Part shown: positions 1 through 9,800 of the stretch, piece after piece | Numbering within the stretch: position 1 is the first letter of the stretch | How the letters are laid out: every line of letters starts with the position of its first letter | Position numbers and translations under genes: made by a program | Notes under the pieces: model-generated | What the model saw: the letters and a program-made list of their open reading frames with translations, nothing else | What the model was told of the DNA's origin: nothing | Database searches by the model: none | NCBI GenBank assembly: GCA_002409595.1 | Contig: DHNQ01000029.1 | Location: forward strand, 400,022 to 464,021 | Length of the DNA stretch: 64,000 nt | Direction of reading: 5' to 3' | DNA from: Dysgonomonas sp. UBA5412 | GTDB taxonomy: Bacteria > Bacteroidota > Bacteroidia > Bacteroidales > Dysgonomonadaceae

Positions 1-2
1 GT

Positions 3-443
3 ATGAAGAAAATGATTCTTTTATTCCTATCCATAGTTGCTATACAATCGACAATAAAAGCAGACGATGATAAACCAATACGTTTCGAGCAACTACCTGC
101 TCAATCTCAAGAAATGATAAAAACTCATTTTCCTAAACAATCCATCGCTTTAGTGAAAATGGAGAATGATTTCTTTGATAAGTCCTATGAAGTAATTTTC
201 ACAAACGGAAGCAAAGTCGAATTTGATAAAAAAGGAGTCTGGAAAGAAGTAGACTGTAAATACACAGAACTCCCGGTCGAAATTGTCCCTAAACAGATCA
301 GAGACTATGTTACAAAAAACTTTCCTGAGGCAAAAATAGCACAAATAGAAAAAGAGCATAAAAATCGAATTGAAATAAAATTGTCAAATGGTGTAGACCT
401 TGACTTCGATGCAAACTTTAATTTAGTAGATATTGATTATTAA
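3..443 (+). CDS. Secreted PepSY-like (DUF2874-type) protein
   Basis: A 146-residue protein with a signal peptide (about residues 1-20, ending at IKA before DDD). The mature part is two PepSY-like repeats, about residues 31-85 and 90-146. Each starts with a 'LP..' helix containing a 'FP...I' motif and ends in a beta hairpin of the 'NG..V.FD..G' type. Such proteins are common in Bacteroidetes; their role is unproven, and the fold resembles inhibitor or propeptide domains. The ATG at base 3 is followed at once by the signal peptide, so the gene looks complete although its promoter lies outside the window. The next gene follows within five bases and has the same fold, so the two are probably co-transcribed. 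Confidence 0.75.
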   Translation: MKKMILLFLSIVAIQSTIKADDDKPIRFEQLPAQSQEMIKTHFPKQSIALVKMENDFFDKSYEVIFTNGSKVEFDKKGVWKEVDCKYTELPVEIVPKQIRDYVTKNFPEAKIAQIEKEHKNRIEIKLSNGVDLDFDANFNLVDIDY

Positions 444-447
444 GATA

Positions 448-1308
448 ATGAGAATGATTACAAAAGGAAAAAGTCTGTTACTGGCAGCGTTAGTTGCAAC
501 TACTCTATGGAGTTGCGATAGTGATGATAACTTCGAAAATGAGAAAAGTATCCCCCAGGAAGTACGCAATAGTTTTGCTCAAAAATATCCTTCAGCATCA
601 AATACTGAATGGACCAATAAAGGTGTCTATGAAGTAGCGGAGTTTACTTATAATAATATTCAAGCATCGGCATGGTTCGATTCGAAAGGCACATGGCATA
701 TGACCGAAACAGATCTGCCATACAGCTTATTGCCTCAAACAGTCAAAGATGCTTTTCAAGCCTGCGAATACAACACTTGGAAGATAGATGATGTAGACAT
801 GTTGGAGAGAAAAGGATTTGAACCCATCTATGTTATTGAAGTAGAACTACAAGAAAATGAGATTGATTTATATTTTAGTGCCGAAGGAATATTAATTAAA
901 ACTATTGTAGACAACGACAATAGCAACAATGATTACGAGAATCATCTTCCTGAAACAGCGACAACTGAGATTACCTCTTTTATTGAAGAGAGATATCCTC
1001 AATCAAGAATTGTAGAGATAGAAAGAGAAAAGAGTAAAATAGAGGTTGATATTATTCATAATAATCTAAGCAAAGAGGTGGTATTCAACAATGACAAACA
1101 GTGGTTATATACATCGTGGGATGTTAGAGTTAGAGAACTACCTCAAGCCGTATCAAGCATATTGAATACTCCACAATATATAGGATATCATATTGATGAT
1201 GCTGAATACATAGAAACCGCCCAAGGAGATTACTATCTATTAGAACTTGAAAAAGGAGACAGAGATGTAAAAGTAAAGGTTGACATCAATGGAAATATCC
1301 TTAACTAG
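448..1308 (+). CDS. PepSY-like repeat lipoprotein
   Basis: A 286-residue lipoprotein. The signal peptide ends in a lipobox (LWSC, Cys about residue 23) followed by DSDD. The mature part holds about four PepSY-like units ('IPQEVRNSFAQKYP', 'LPQTVKDAF', 'TEITSFIEERYPQS', 'LPQAVSSIL'), each followed by beta strands. The longer ORF begins with a TTG at 433 inside the previous gene. I chose the ATG at 448 because the basic n-region of the signal peptide starts there; 454 is also possible. It is probably an operon partner of the PepSY-like gene just before it. Function unknown; it is likely anchored to the outer membrane. Confidence 0.75.
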   Translation: MRMITKGKSLLLAALVATTLWSCDSDDNFENEKSIPQEVRNSFAQKYPSASNTEWTNKGVYEVAEFTYNNIQASAWFDSKGTWHMTETDLPYSLLPQTVKDAFQACEYNTWKIDDVDMLERKGFEPIYVIEVELQENEIDLYFSAEGILIKTIVDNDNSNNDYENHLPETATTEITSFIEERYPQSRIVEIEREKSKIEVDIIHNNLSKEVVFNNDKQWLYTSWDVRVRELPQAVSSILNTPQYIGYHIDDAEYIETAQGDYYLLELEKGDRDVKVKVDINGNILN

Positions 1309-1327
1309 ACACCCATTAGATAAATAG

Positions 1328-1374
1328 CAAATAGAAAAGCGACATACAAAGAGTGTATGTCGCTTTTCTATTTG
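1328..1374. terminator. Bidirectional terminator, 20-bp perfect stem
   Basis: Perfect inverted repeat: arms at 1328-1347 and 1355-1374, with a 7-base loop. The stem is A-rich on one side and T-rich on the other, so it can work on both strands, for the PepSY lipoprotein gene (+) and tRNA-Arg (-). Confidence 0.8.
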
Positions 1375-1385
1375 TTATTTATTTG

Positions 1386-1457
1386 TGACTCTGGCGGGAA
1401 TCGAACCCACATCGAAGGAACCGGAATCCTTTATTTTATCCATTAAACTACAGAGCC
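1386..1457 (-). tRNA. tRNA-Arg (anticodon CCG)
   Basis: Read on the minus strand it folds as a complete cloverleaf. The acceptor GGCTCTG pairs with CAGAGTC (one G-U), the discriminator is A, the D stem is GTTT/AAAT, the anticodon stem AAGGA/TCCTT encloses loop TTCCGGT (anticodon CCG, reading CGG), and the T arm GTGGG-TTCGAAT-CCCGC is canonical. CCA is not encoded, as is usual in Bacteroidetes. It is a single gene with no tRNA neighbours. Confidence 0.95.
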
Positions 1458-1525
1458 GTAAGCGACACAAAAGTATAAAATTAATCTCAGCTTTTAAATA
1501 GCTTATTCAGAAAAAGAATACAGCA

Positions 1526-3346
1526 CTATCTTTTTCCCAAATCAAGATACATGTTCTGGAAAAATGCCTTTGATTTCTTTTCTAATGAAGAATCTCCTTT
1601 TTGACGAATAATACTCCGCTTATCATTGTCATAAGTGACAATACCCGTAGTATCCATCATTGTAAATCCATTAACATATGAATAAAATGCAAATTTATGA
1701 GCGTCGGGATTTAGTACATCCTTACTGAAGACAAATTTCGAATGATCAATTTTCAATTGAGAGAGAAGTGTTGCAGCCAAATCGTTTTGGGAAGCATAAT
1801 CAGAAACAACTTTTGGAGACTTAACTGCTCCCCCTATCCACACCATCGGGATATGAAAACGGTGAGGATCATTATTATCTATTCCTTGCGGATAAGACTG
1901 CATAGCATGGTCGGCAATAAATATAATCAAAGTATTTTTCCATAGATCAGTCTTTTTATACTGCTCTACAAAATGCCCCAAGCATTCATCAGTATAAGAT
2001 ACCGCATTCAGAAAAGGCACATCAAACTTTGTCACCGGCACATCAAAAGGTTCATGACTGCTAAGAGTCAATATTGTTTTTACAAAAGGTTCTTCGTGAC
2101 TTTTGGTTGTCAGATCACGAAGCACTCTATCCGTAAGAAACTTATCAGGTGCGCCCCATTTAGTCATTCGTTCATTCAAAGGGAAATCTTTATCAGAAAC
2201 CACTTCTTTTATACCACATGCTCCTATAAAATAGGAACGCATATTAGCAAAGTCGGCATCCCCTCCGTAATAAAAAGCAAGATCCTTATAACCTGCATCC
2301 TTCAACGATCTGGGAATAGTAGGAAGATTTTCTGTCTTTTGAGGATATTTCATTATTGCCACAGTAGGATGAGCTGGATAACCACTCAATACAGACACCA
2401 AACCTCTGTCGGTTCGGAAACTATTGGCATAAAAATGATCAAACAAAATGCCCTCTTTTGCAAAACGGCTCATGTTGGGAGCGATAACAGAATCTAAAGC
2501 TACATCAGCAGAAAAACTTTCCAAGACAAACAAAAGAATATTTGGACGATCGGTGTTCAACAATTGAGGGATACTGTCATTTTGAGGTTGATTATTCAAT
2601 TCCTTAAATATAGAGACAGCCTCTTCTTCAGGATAGAATTGATACTGAGAAGCAAAATCATCCGACTTAAAGAAAGAATACATCAAATTAAATTCGGGAT
2701 TAATCGCAGCATGATTCAAAAACATCCGATCAGTAAAATAAGCCTGCCCTACATTCATTGTAGAAACTGTCACCCCTCCTCTAATTGGTAAAAACAACGC
2801 TCCTGTAAGCAAGAATAAGACCACAGCAGTTTTCCATATCGATTTGGGCACACGAAGAACCTGCAACTGTTTACCTATAAACAAGGCATATCCCCAATAT
2901 GTAATCAAAACAAAAATGATTGTAGCAACAAAACCGAATAAGACTTGCCACCATGACACACTGGCAAAAACCTCTTTAGGATTTTGCAAATAAAGGAAAA
3001 CAGTAGAATCGAAATGAAACCCCCAATAAGGGTAAACGATTATGTCTATAACAGTAATAATAACTATCAAGGATAGAAATACAGCAAAATAGGCATTAAA
3101 TATTTTAGTTGTAATAGACGGCTTTATCCAAACAGAAGCAAGAAGAAGAAATCCGGGAAGAGCAGTCAAATAACCACTCATCGACAAATCTAAAGGAAGC
3201 CCGTGATATAAAATACTCACAACATCCGAAGCAGTAACATCCCCTCCCACAGCTGTATTCATCAACGTAAAAAAGATTTTACCAACAAGGAATATAAATA
3301 TAAAGTATAAAAATACAGATACGAAAATAAAAACTCTTTGCTTCAT
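1526..3346 (-). CDS. LtaS/MdoB-type membrane sulfatase (phosphoglycerol transferase family)
   Basis: 606 residues. About five transmembrane helices fill residues 1-190, followed by an exported alkaline-phosphatase/sulfatase domain from about residue 268 ('RPNILLFVLESFSAD'). The 'FRTDRG' stretch near residue 308 supplies the likely nucleophilic Thr, and 'FIADHAMQSY' near residue 485 the metal-binding Asp and His. In Gram-positives this family polymerises lipoteichoic acid; related Gram-negative enzymes add phosphoglycerol to glucans or phosphoethanolamine to lipid A. The acceptor in Bacteroidetes is not known, so the substrate is left open. The gene stands alone, between the tRNA and a divergent exbD. 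Confidence 0.8.
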   Translation of the reverse strand: MKQRVFIFVSVFLYFIFIFLVGKIFFTLMNTAVGGDVTASDVVSILYHGLPLDLSMSGYLTALPGFLLLASVWIKPSITTKIFNAYFAVFLSLIVIITVIDIIVYPYWGFHFDSTVFLYLQNPKEVFASVSWWQVLFGFVATIIFVLITYWGYALFIGKQLQVLRVPKSIWKTAVVLFLLTGALFLPIRGGVTVSTMNVGQAYFTDRMFLNHAAINPEFNLMYSFFKSDDFASQYQFYPEEEAVSIFKELNNQPQNDSIPQLLNTDRPNILLFVLESFSADVALDSVIAPNMSRFAKEGILFDHFYANSFRTDRGLVSVLSGYPAHPTVAIMKYPQKTENLPTIPRSLKDAGYKDLAFYYGGDADFANMRSYFIGACGIKEVVSDKDFPLNERMTKWGAPDKFLTDRVLRDLTTKSHEEPFVKTILTLSSHEPFDVPVTKFDVPFLNAVSYTDECLGHFVEQYKKTDLWKNTLIIFIADHAMQSYPQGIDNNDPHRFHIPMVWIGGAVKSPKVVSDYASQNDLAATLLSQLKIDHSKFVFSKDVLNPDAHKFAFYSYVNGFTMMDTTGIVTYDNDKRSIIRQKGDSSLEKKSKAFFQNMYLDLGKR

Positions 3347-3494
3347 TGTACTTAAGGAATTAATAGTAAATAGAGAATTGCACTAACTTACATTTTAACT
3401 AAAAAGTGACAAAGTTGTACACTTTTCTGCTATTTTTCAACATCTCTAACATCATTAACAAAAGACAACCTTCTGTTACAATACTACGATACAA

Positions 3495-3502
3495 CAAAGA
3501 TA
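3495..3502 (-). promoter_or_regulatory. -7 box TATCTTTG, sulfatase gene
   Basis: Matches the Bacteroidetes -7 consensus TAnnTTTG on the minus strand. It would leave a leader of about 140 bases before the start at 3346. The long leader lowers confidence. Confidence 0.4.
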
Positions 3503-3602
3503 AAGCTTATCACAAAAAACAAAGTCCATTTTATGGAATTTTACAACTACGAGTCTCTATTTAGTAAACAAATGAGAAGTCGAACAATTAAATCTGAATA
3601 TT

Positions 3603-4238
3603 ATGGCTAACATTGATATGAACAAAGGAGGAAGAAACAAAAAGAACAAACCTCAAAAAAGAATTCTTAGAGTAGACTTTACCCCGATGGTAGATATGAA
3701 TATGCTACTCATTACATTCTTTATGTTTTGCACAACACTCAGCATTCCGCAAGCAATGGATATAGCCATGCCTGCACAAGGAGGAAATCAGCCTATCCCC
3801 GAATCTAAATCGGTTACTGTTATCTTAGGAGAACAAGACAAAGTGTATTATTATGCGGGACTAGCCGATTATCAGAATTACGCCTCACTCAAAGAAACTG
3901 ATTATATAGGCTTGCGAAATTTTCTTTTGGAAAGAAATGATAGGGTAGCATCCGAAATAAAAGATCTGAAACAAAAATATCATCGAAAGGAGATCAACGA
4001 TGAAGAATTCAGATCGAAAGTTACAGAAACCAAAAGATCTAAAGAAGGACTAAATGTAGTAATAAAAGCAACTAAAGATTCGAATTACAAAAATCTTGTA
4101 GACGCATTGGATGAAATGCAAATTTGTGCAGTAGATAAATATACTATTGTAGACATGGAAGATGGCGACAATTTTCTTTTAGAAAATCTGAAAACAAAAG
4201 GAGGATTAACTGCAATGAGTCAAAAAGCACAAAACTAA
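3603..4238 (+). CDS. ExbD/TolR-family biopolymer transport protein, orphan
   Basis: 211 residues. A short basic cytoplasmic N-terminus leads into one transmembrane helix (about residues 26-48). It carries the conserved membrane aspartate (Asp31 in 'PMVDMNMLLITFF') that binds protons in ExbD/TolR. The periplasmic part contains a charged, probably helical insert (about residues 110-150) before the final fold. The family works with ExbB/TolQ to power TonB or Tol systems, but no exbB or tonB lies nearby, so the partner must be elsewhere. A strong terminator follows, so it is probably transcribed alone. Confidence 0.85.
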   Translation: MANIDMNKGGRNKKNKPQKRILRVDFTPMVDMNMLLITFFMFCTTLSIPQAMDIAMPAQGGNQPIPESKSVTVILGEQDKVYYYAGLADYQNYASLKETDYIGLRNFLLERNDRVASEIKDLKQKYHRKEINDEEFRSKVTETKRSKEGLNVVIKATKDSNYKNLVDALDEMQICAVDKYTIVDMEDGDNFLLENLKTKGGLTAMSQKAQN

Positions 4239-4694
4239 AAAATAAACAAACTCCTCCGGTATTAGTAAATAATCATTTCATAAGCAGGAGCTTTTCACTT
4301 AATAGGAAAGCTCCTGCTTTCATATATAGTTTGACTAAAAAAGATAACGAAACACACATTTTTGCTAAAATAGAAAATTACACACCCATTCTTTGCAAAA
4401 AAAAGAAAATAATACCTACCTTTGTCTCTCAAAATAAGGCAAATAAAAAAAGTTGCAGACTTACAAAAAAAATACAATCTTACGGAAGAGAAAATATTAT
4501 TGACAACAAACTCAAAACAAAAGTAATAGATAAGCTCTATTTTTCAGATAACAAACAAAGAATTACATAAATTTCCAACTCACGATTATTTCGAAAAAAA
4601 GACATATTACTTAGAGTTCCCAGACTTTATAAAAATTTATATCTCATATTAATCACATTCATAATAATGAAAATTTAGCATCAAAATCGTTAAA
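4239..4694. other. 456-bp intergenic region
   Basis: Holds the terminator of the exbD gene at its left end. The rest is very A/T-rich with no recognised RNA or promoter box. A 79-codon lysine-rich open frame at 4331-4570 looks like chance in poly-A-rich DNA. Confidence 0.6.
4282..4319 (+). terminator. Terminator after exbD-like gene
   Basis: 13-bp perfect stem (4282-4294 with 4307-4319) with AGCAGGAGCT in the arm and a T run in the right arm. Confidence 0.8.
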
Positions 4695-6755
4695 ATGAAA
4701 AGAACAAAAGTCAAATCAAAACTACGTATTCAGCAAATATTCACAATTTCATTTTTGCTGTTTATTTCATTAAACCTGATTTCCATACCTACGTATGCTC
4801 AGGTGACTATAGGATCAAATCTGGAGCCGGAAAAGGCAGCAGTATTAGATATCAAAGAAAAAGCAGATAAAGACGGAGGACCAACAGTCGAAAAAGGGGG
4901 ACTGATCTTACCGCGCGTCAATTTGGAAAAGAAAAAACAACTTTATCCATTTATTCGTGAAAAAGGGTATAGTGCTTCTAACTATGACAACGCAAGTTAC
5001 GACCCTAATGTGGCAGACCCCGATTATGCAAAAGAGAAACCGGCTCACAAAGGTCTAATTGTATATAATCTGACTGAAAACGAAGAAGAAGAATTATGTC
5101 TGGGCTTGAATCAATGGGATGGTGAAGAATGGAATTGCTTTGAAGAAAAAATGGGAAATGCAATTGCCCATATAGTTAATTGCGACGACTTCAAAGTATT
5201 CGGATTATACAAATCACCGGACAAATACCCCGATACACCAAGTGACGATGTTTCTTTAGACGCATCTAACTATGTAACAATAAAACTAAAGGTGACTAAG
5301 CCCGGAGCATACACAATTACAGTTACTCCCAAATATGCAGCCGCACAAAATGATGAAACCAATGGTTATTTCTTCACAGCCAATGGAGTTTTCATGGAGA
5401 AAGGTGTGTACAACGTAATATTACAGGGAAGTGGAACTCCTTTTTGGTATACCCCTAAGGGAAACATTGGCGATGAAGTGACTGTGGTAATGAATGATAA
5501 ACCCTTAACCCTCGAAAATGGCACAATCTGTGTAAAGGATGTACAAGTAGCTGACTATTCAAAAAAACCGAACTTTGAAATGGACTGCGGAAGAACTACT
5601 GTACATGGAGTTTATCAACAAAACAAAGAATTAGATCCGACAAGCAATTATATTTCTGTATGGATAACAATGAATCCCAGTGACTCTTTTGTAGAGGGCT
5701 CAACAGTCTATCTGGAAACAGATGTAGTGGATGGAATTAGCTTTGCGTCTGTACCAACATTAATTACAGCCGCAGATAAAGCTGCTGGAGAAAAGGAAAT
5801 AATACTCAGAGGAAAAGGAAAACCTACGACAACAGATACTAAGAAAATGACAATTACATCCAATAGCTCCACAAGCGTAGCTACATGTTATGCTAATGTA
5901 TCTGTGGCTTTCACTGTAAAAAAAACATATGGATGGGGATATTATGAAAATACAGCAGGATATTTAATGCAATCAGGTTCAGGAATTGGAAAGATTGCAG
6001 ATGCAAATGTAAATTTTGGAACGGAAGACAATAGTACTGTGAAGGTTGTAAAATATAGTCCTACTCAAACCTTTAATCACGCTACACTATCCGGAGGAAG
6101 TGCATACAGCCCATCAAACATTAAAGCAATGTTTGACCAAAATCCAGAAATTACATTAACCGGTTTTGACTTGGCAATTGCAGATGCATCTAATAGATCT
6201 CAGGTTGTAAACTATATGGTTGATTATCTAAACAAAAGCGGAATACTCATATTCGTTTGTGAAAGAGACTATATGGCAAAATCATTCTTTGAAGCTTTAT
6301 ACCCTGGACTCACAGTAAAAGCGAGTGGTCTAATTTCGACAATTAGATTGCAATTTGGCTTTTTTAACGACGAAATACTAAATGGACCGTTTGGTGACAT
6401 CAGAGGGAAGTTCTATGGGAATGATGCTGGGGGGACTATAAGTATATCCGGCTTACCTGAACAAGATATCATAGTATATGCAAGAGATTCAAACGGTAAT
6501 CCAACAATGTTCCAGCATAAGTTTTATAACTTAATATTCCTCGGAGACGGTGGTATATTTGCAAATTATAATGGCCAATCAGGATCTACCACCGGTACTG
6601 CTACAACCTATCCAGTTACTATTGATAGTAATTCCAGACCAATCACTAAAACAAGTTGGTCCGGGGGAGATGTCGAAAATGCTCGATTGTTTGCTAATAT
6701 TATGGCTTGGGCTGTAAAAACAGCACAAACTAAGGGGATATATGCTCCAAAATAA
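4695..6755 (+). CDS. Large secreted protein, Ig-like repeats plus a Rossmann-like C-terminal domain
   Basis: 686 residues; function not known. The signal peptide (about residues 1-35) ends at 'TYAQ'. The mature start 'VTIGSNLEPEKAAVLDIK' and the later 'KGLIVYN' with a Cys-flanked 'NQWDGEEW' stretch are typical of a family of Bacteroidetes surface proteins. Two beta-rich units follow, each starting 'NCDDFKVFGLY' or 'DCGRTTVHGVY' (about residues 160-270 and 300-410), possibly Ig-like. From about residue 430 the pattern changes. 'LTGFDLAIADASNRSQVVNY' and 'NKSGILIFVCERDYMAK' look like the strand-helix-strand start of a Rossmann or class-I-amidotransferase-like fold. The gene is monocistronic, with its own terminator. 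A decayed copy of its 3' end lies near 28.8 kb. Confidence 0.6.
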   Translation: MKRTKVKSKLRIQQIFTISFLLFISLNLISIPTYAQVTIGSNLEPEKAAVLDIKEKADKDGGPTVEKGGLILPRVNLEKKKQLYPFIREKGYSASNYDNASYDPNVADPDYAKEKPAHKGLIVYNLTENEEEELCLGLNQWDGEEWNCFEEKMGNAIAHIVNCDDFKVFGLYKSPDKYPDTPSDDVSLDASNYVTIKLKVTKPGAYTITVTPKYAAAQNDETNGYFFTANGVFMEKGVYNVILQGSGTPFWYTPKGNIGDEVTVVMNDKPLTLENGTICVKDVQVADYSKKPNFEMDCGRTTVHGVYQQNKELDPTSNYISVWITMNPSDSFVEGSTVYLETDVVDGISFASVPTLITAADKAAGEKEIILRGKGKPTTTDTKKMTITSNSSTSVATCYANVSVAFTVKKTYGWGYYENTAGYLMQSGSGIGKIADANVNFGTEDNSTVKVVKYSPTQTFNHATLSGGSAYSPSNIKAMFDQNPEITLTGFDLAIADASNRSQVVNYMVDYLNKSGILIFVCERDYMAKSFFEALYPGLTVKASGLISTIRLQFGFFNDEILNGPFGDIRGKFYGNDAGGTISISGLPEQDIIVYARDSNGNPTMFQHKFYNLIFLGDGGIFANYNGQSGSTTGTATTYPVTIDSNSRPITKTSWSGGDVENARLFANIMAWAVKTAQTKGIYAPK

Positions 6756-6805
6756 AGACATTCGATAGTGAATATATATTTACTGATAGCTACTAAGTAA
6801 GAAGA

Positions 6806-6836
6806 ACGCGAGGAAAATCATAAGATTTCCTCGCGT
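6806..6836. terminator. Terminator after the large secreted protein gene
   Basis: Stem ACGCGAGGAAAATC / GATTTCCTCGCGT with one bulged A and loop ATAA, then a T-rich stretch on the plus strand. It may also serve the convergent activase gene. A degenerate copy of this hairpin is found near 28920-28946. Confidence 0.75.
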
Positions 6837-6866
6837 ATATTTTTGTTGGCTCTCCCAAAGAGAATC

Positions 6867-9800
6867 TTATATCATAAAGTGCAATCTATTTTGCAGATTC
6901 ACTTCGGCGATACCGCCATCTATATCCAAATATAATATATTCATGTTAGGATATATTTCTTTTATACGCTTCTCAACTCCCTTTGCTACTATGTGGTTAG
7001 CTATACAGCCAAAAGGTTGGAGACAAACCACTTTGTTTACTCCTTTACGTGCATAATGAGCTATCTCACCGGGAATCAGCCAGCCTTCTCCAAACTGATT
7101 AGAAAGATTCAATACCTCTGAAGCAGACTCCGCCTTAGCATAAATAGACTCCGAAGGTTCGTAAAATTTAAATGCACTCAATATTTTTTCTGACTTTTTC
7201 ACCTTACCATTAATATACCACCAAATAAGCGGCTTCAATGTTTTAGAAAAAATACTTTCCTCCTCAAGCCCGTTTGCTACATTTACTTTACTGTTTACAA
7301 AAAACTGCATCAGAAAGTCGAGTAATGGAGGAGTGGATACCTCCACATTCTTGGAGCGCAACCATTCCGATATATTAGCCTGAGCATAGTTATTATACTT
7401 AACAAATATCTCGCCGATAAGCCCGACTTTAGAATATTCCTTGTCATGGATAGGTATATTATTAAAATCGTCAACAGCCTCTTTCAGCAGACGAAACAAC
7501 ACTTTCGGATTGTTAGCTCTCACAGCATCTATCCCTCGTTCGATATAGAAATCGAAGATAGCCTGCGAAGCTCCCTCTTTTCGTTCTCTGACAGATATAG
7601 AACCATGCATCTGTTGCAAGCCATCGCCATACAACACTAATGGAATCGCTATTTTTGCCACTTTTTTCCAATCCATAGCAAAATCACTTTCACCATTCTG
7701 ATATGTTTCTCCCGAACTGAGCGCAATGACCGGTATATCGTTAAAGCCGGCATTCAGCAGTCCGTTTTTGATTTGCGCTATATAATTTGTAGCCCGGCAC
7801 TGTCCTCCCGTTTGAGTGATAGCCAGCACAATATCTTTAACATCATATTGCCCCGATTGCAATGTATTTATTATATCGCCCAACACGAGAGTAGAAGGAT
7901 AGCAAACTTCATTATTACCATACATCAAGCCCAAGTCAGCAGATACCTTATTCGATTTTGGCAGATTAGCAACCTTTAGCCCCATCAATTCACCCAAAGC
8001 GGGTGCAAAAGGAGACAAGAAGTCGCATAACCAAGGAATAAGAATCGTCTTATTATGATCTTTTTCTTTCTTGTAAGGAACCGAATATCCTTGATATTGT
8101 TTGGCAGACACCACATCGAGCGATTTAACAGCTTTCAACGATTCTACTAAAGAACGCAGGCGCAGACGTATAGATCCCGGACTCGCAATCTCGTCAATAC
8201 GCAGTACGGTTATATTCTTACCCACAGCCTTCAAAATATCGCGCGTTTCGTCCATAAAGAATGAATCGGGACCACAACCGAATGAATTTAACTGAATCAA
8301 CTGAATATTCTGAGGCAGTTTAGCTGCCTCCATTGCTGCCTGAACTACACGATTGGGATACGACCATTGCGATATAATATTCAGCTTACTGAATCCTGCA
8401 CTTTCAGGTTTACGGAAAACATCGTCGGTAAGAACTGTCACCCCAAGATCGGATAAAATTTGTCCTACCTTTTGATGAATAAGAGGATCGGCATGATATG
8501 GGCGTCCGGCTACGACAAAGGTAAGCTCTCCACTCTCGACAGCCTTATCCAGCAGTTCTTTCTGATAGTCATGCAATTCTTTTTTAAGTCCGCCTCTTAC
8601 GGCTAACGCTTTCTGAAATGCAGCTTCGAAACGGTCTTTAGATACGCCCAATCCCGACAGATATGTAAAACAGCCATTGCGCAAAGCCTTATCGCTGCTA
8701 AAAGTAATTACAGGTTCGTCATAGGCTATACCATGTCTGTTTGCCGGATCTATCGAACTTTGGATTACATCGGGATAACCGCTGACAACAGGGCAGTTGA
8801 AAGAATTGGACGCTTGCCCGAATTCTTTTTCTTCTTTCGGCACTATCGGATAGAATATTCTATCGACCTTAGCTTCTATCAAGGACAAAATGTGTCCATG
8901 AACCAACTTGGCAGGGAAACAGATATTATCCGACATAACCCCTCCTACTCCTTTTTGATAAAGAGAGAATGTAGATTCGGGTGACAGACGAACATTAAAC
9001 CCACATTCGGTAAATAGTGTATGCCAAAAAGGATAGTTGTCGAACATATTCAATACACGAGGAATACCGATCGTACGCCCACGTTCTATATTATCTGCAT
9101 TTACCGGATGGTTGAATAATATTTTATTTTTACGATCAAAGGCATTATAGCCTTCTTTACGGTCGTTATTTTTGTTATAAAAAACCTTTTCGCACTTATT
9201 ACCGGCGTAACTGATATTGCCATTATTGAATTTAAATCTAAGTACCGAACAAAGATTTGTACAGCCTTTACATGTCAACTCCTTAGAGTCGATAGAACTA
9301 AGATCGAACAATGCCTGCTCACCTGAGAAAGAGGTTTCTTTTTTAGTTTTTTGCCATAGACGTTGCGCATATAAAGCAGCACCTAAAGCTCCCATCAACT
9401 CAGGATGGTCGGTGGAACTGACTGTCTTACCCGATAGCATCTCCAATGCTCGATATACTGCATCGTTACGGAATGTACCTCCTTGCACGACAATATGATT
9501 TCCAAGCATATTCAGATTAGAAATCTTTAGCACTTTGAACAAACAGTTCTTAACTACCGAGTATGCCAATCCGGCAGCAATATCATCATTACCTGCATTT
9601 TCTCTTAGCGACTGTTTTACTTTCGAGTTCATAAATACGGTACAACGTGAACCCAGATCGCTCGGATATTTTGCAAGGCAAGCTGCACGTGCAAAATCGG
9701 ACAACTCCATGTTCATTGTAGAAGCAAAATTCTGAAGGAAAGAGCCGCATCCGGCAGAGCAGGCCTCGTTAAGTTCTATATTAGATATAAGTCCGTTGTT

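Noticed and set aside
1973..2497. 174-codon frame opposite the LtaS-type gene
   Set aside because: Antisense to the conserved sulfatase domain; the translation is Ile/His/Arg-rich without secondary-structure-like pattern.
4331..4570. 79-codon open frame after the exbD-like gene
   Set aside because: Lys/Asn/Ile-rich composition of a chance frame in A-rich DNA, begins inside the downstream side of a terminator region, no promoter box and no domain.
9217..9498. Long antisense frames within the activase, yidC, pyrG, thrS, lptB and PBP1A genes
   Set aside because: All lie opposite strongly conserved coding sequence, have biased Ser/Arg/Phe composition typical of antisense frames, and have no promoter or family match.
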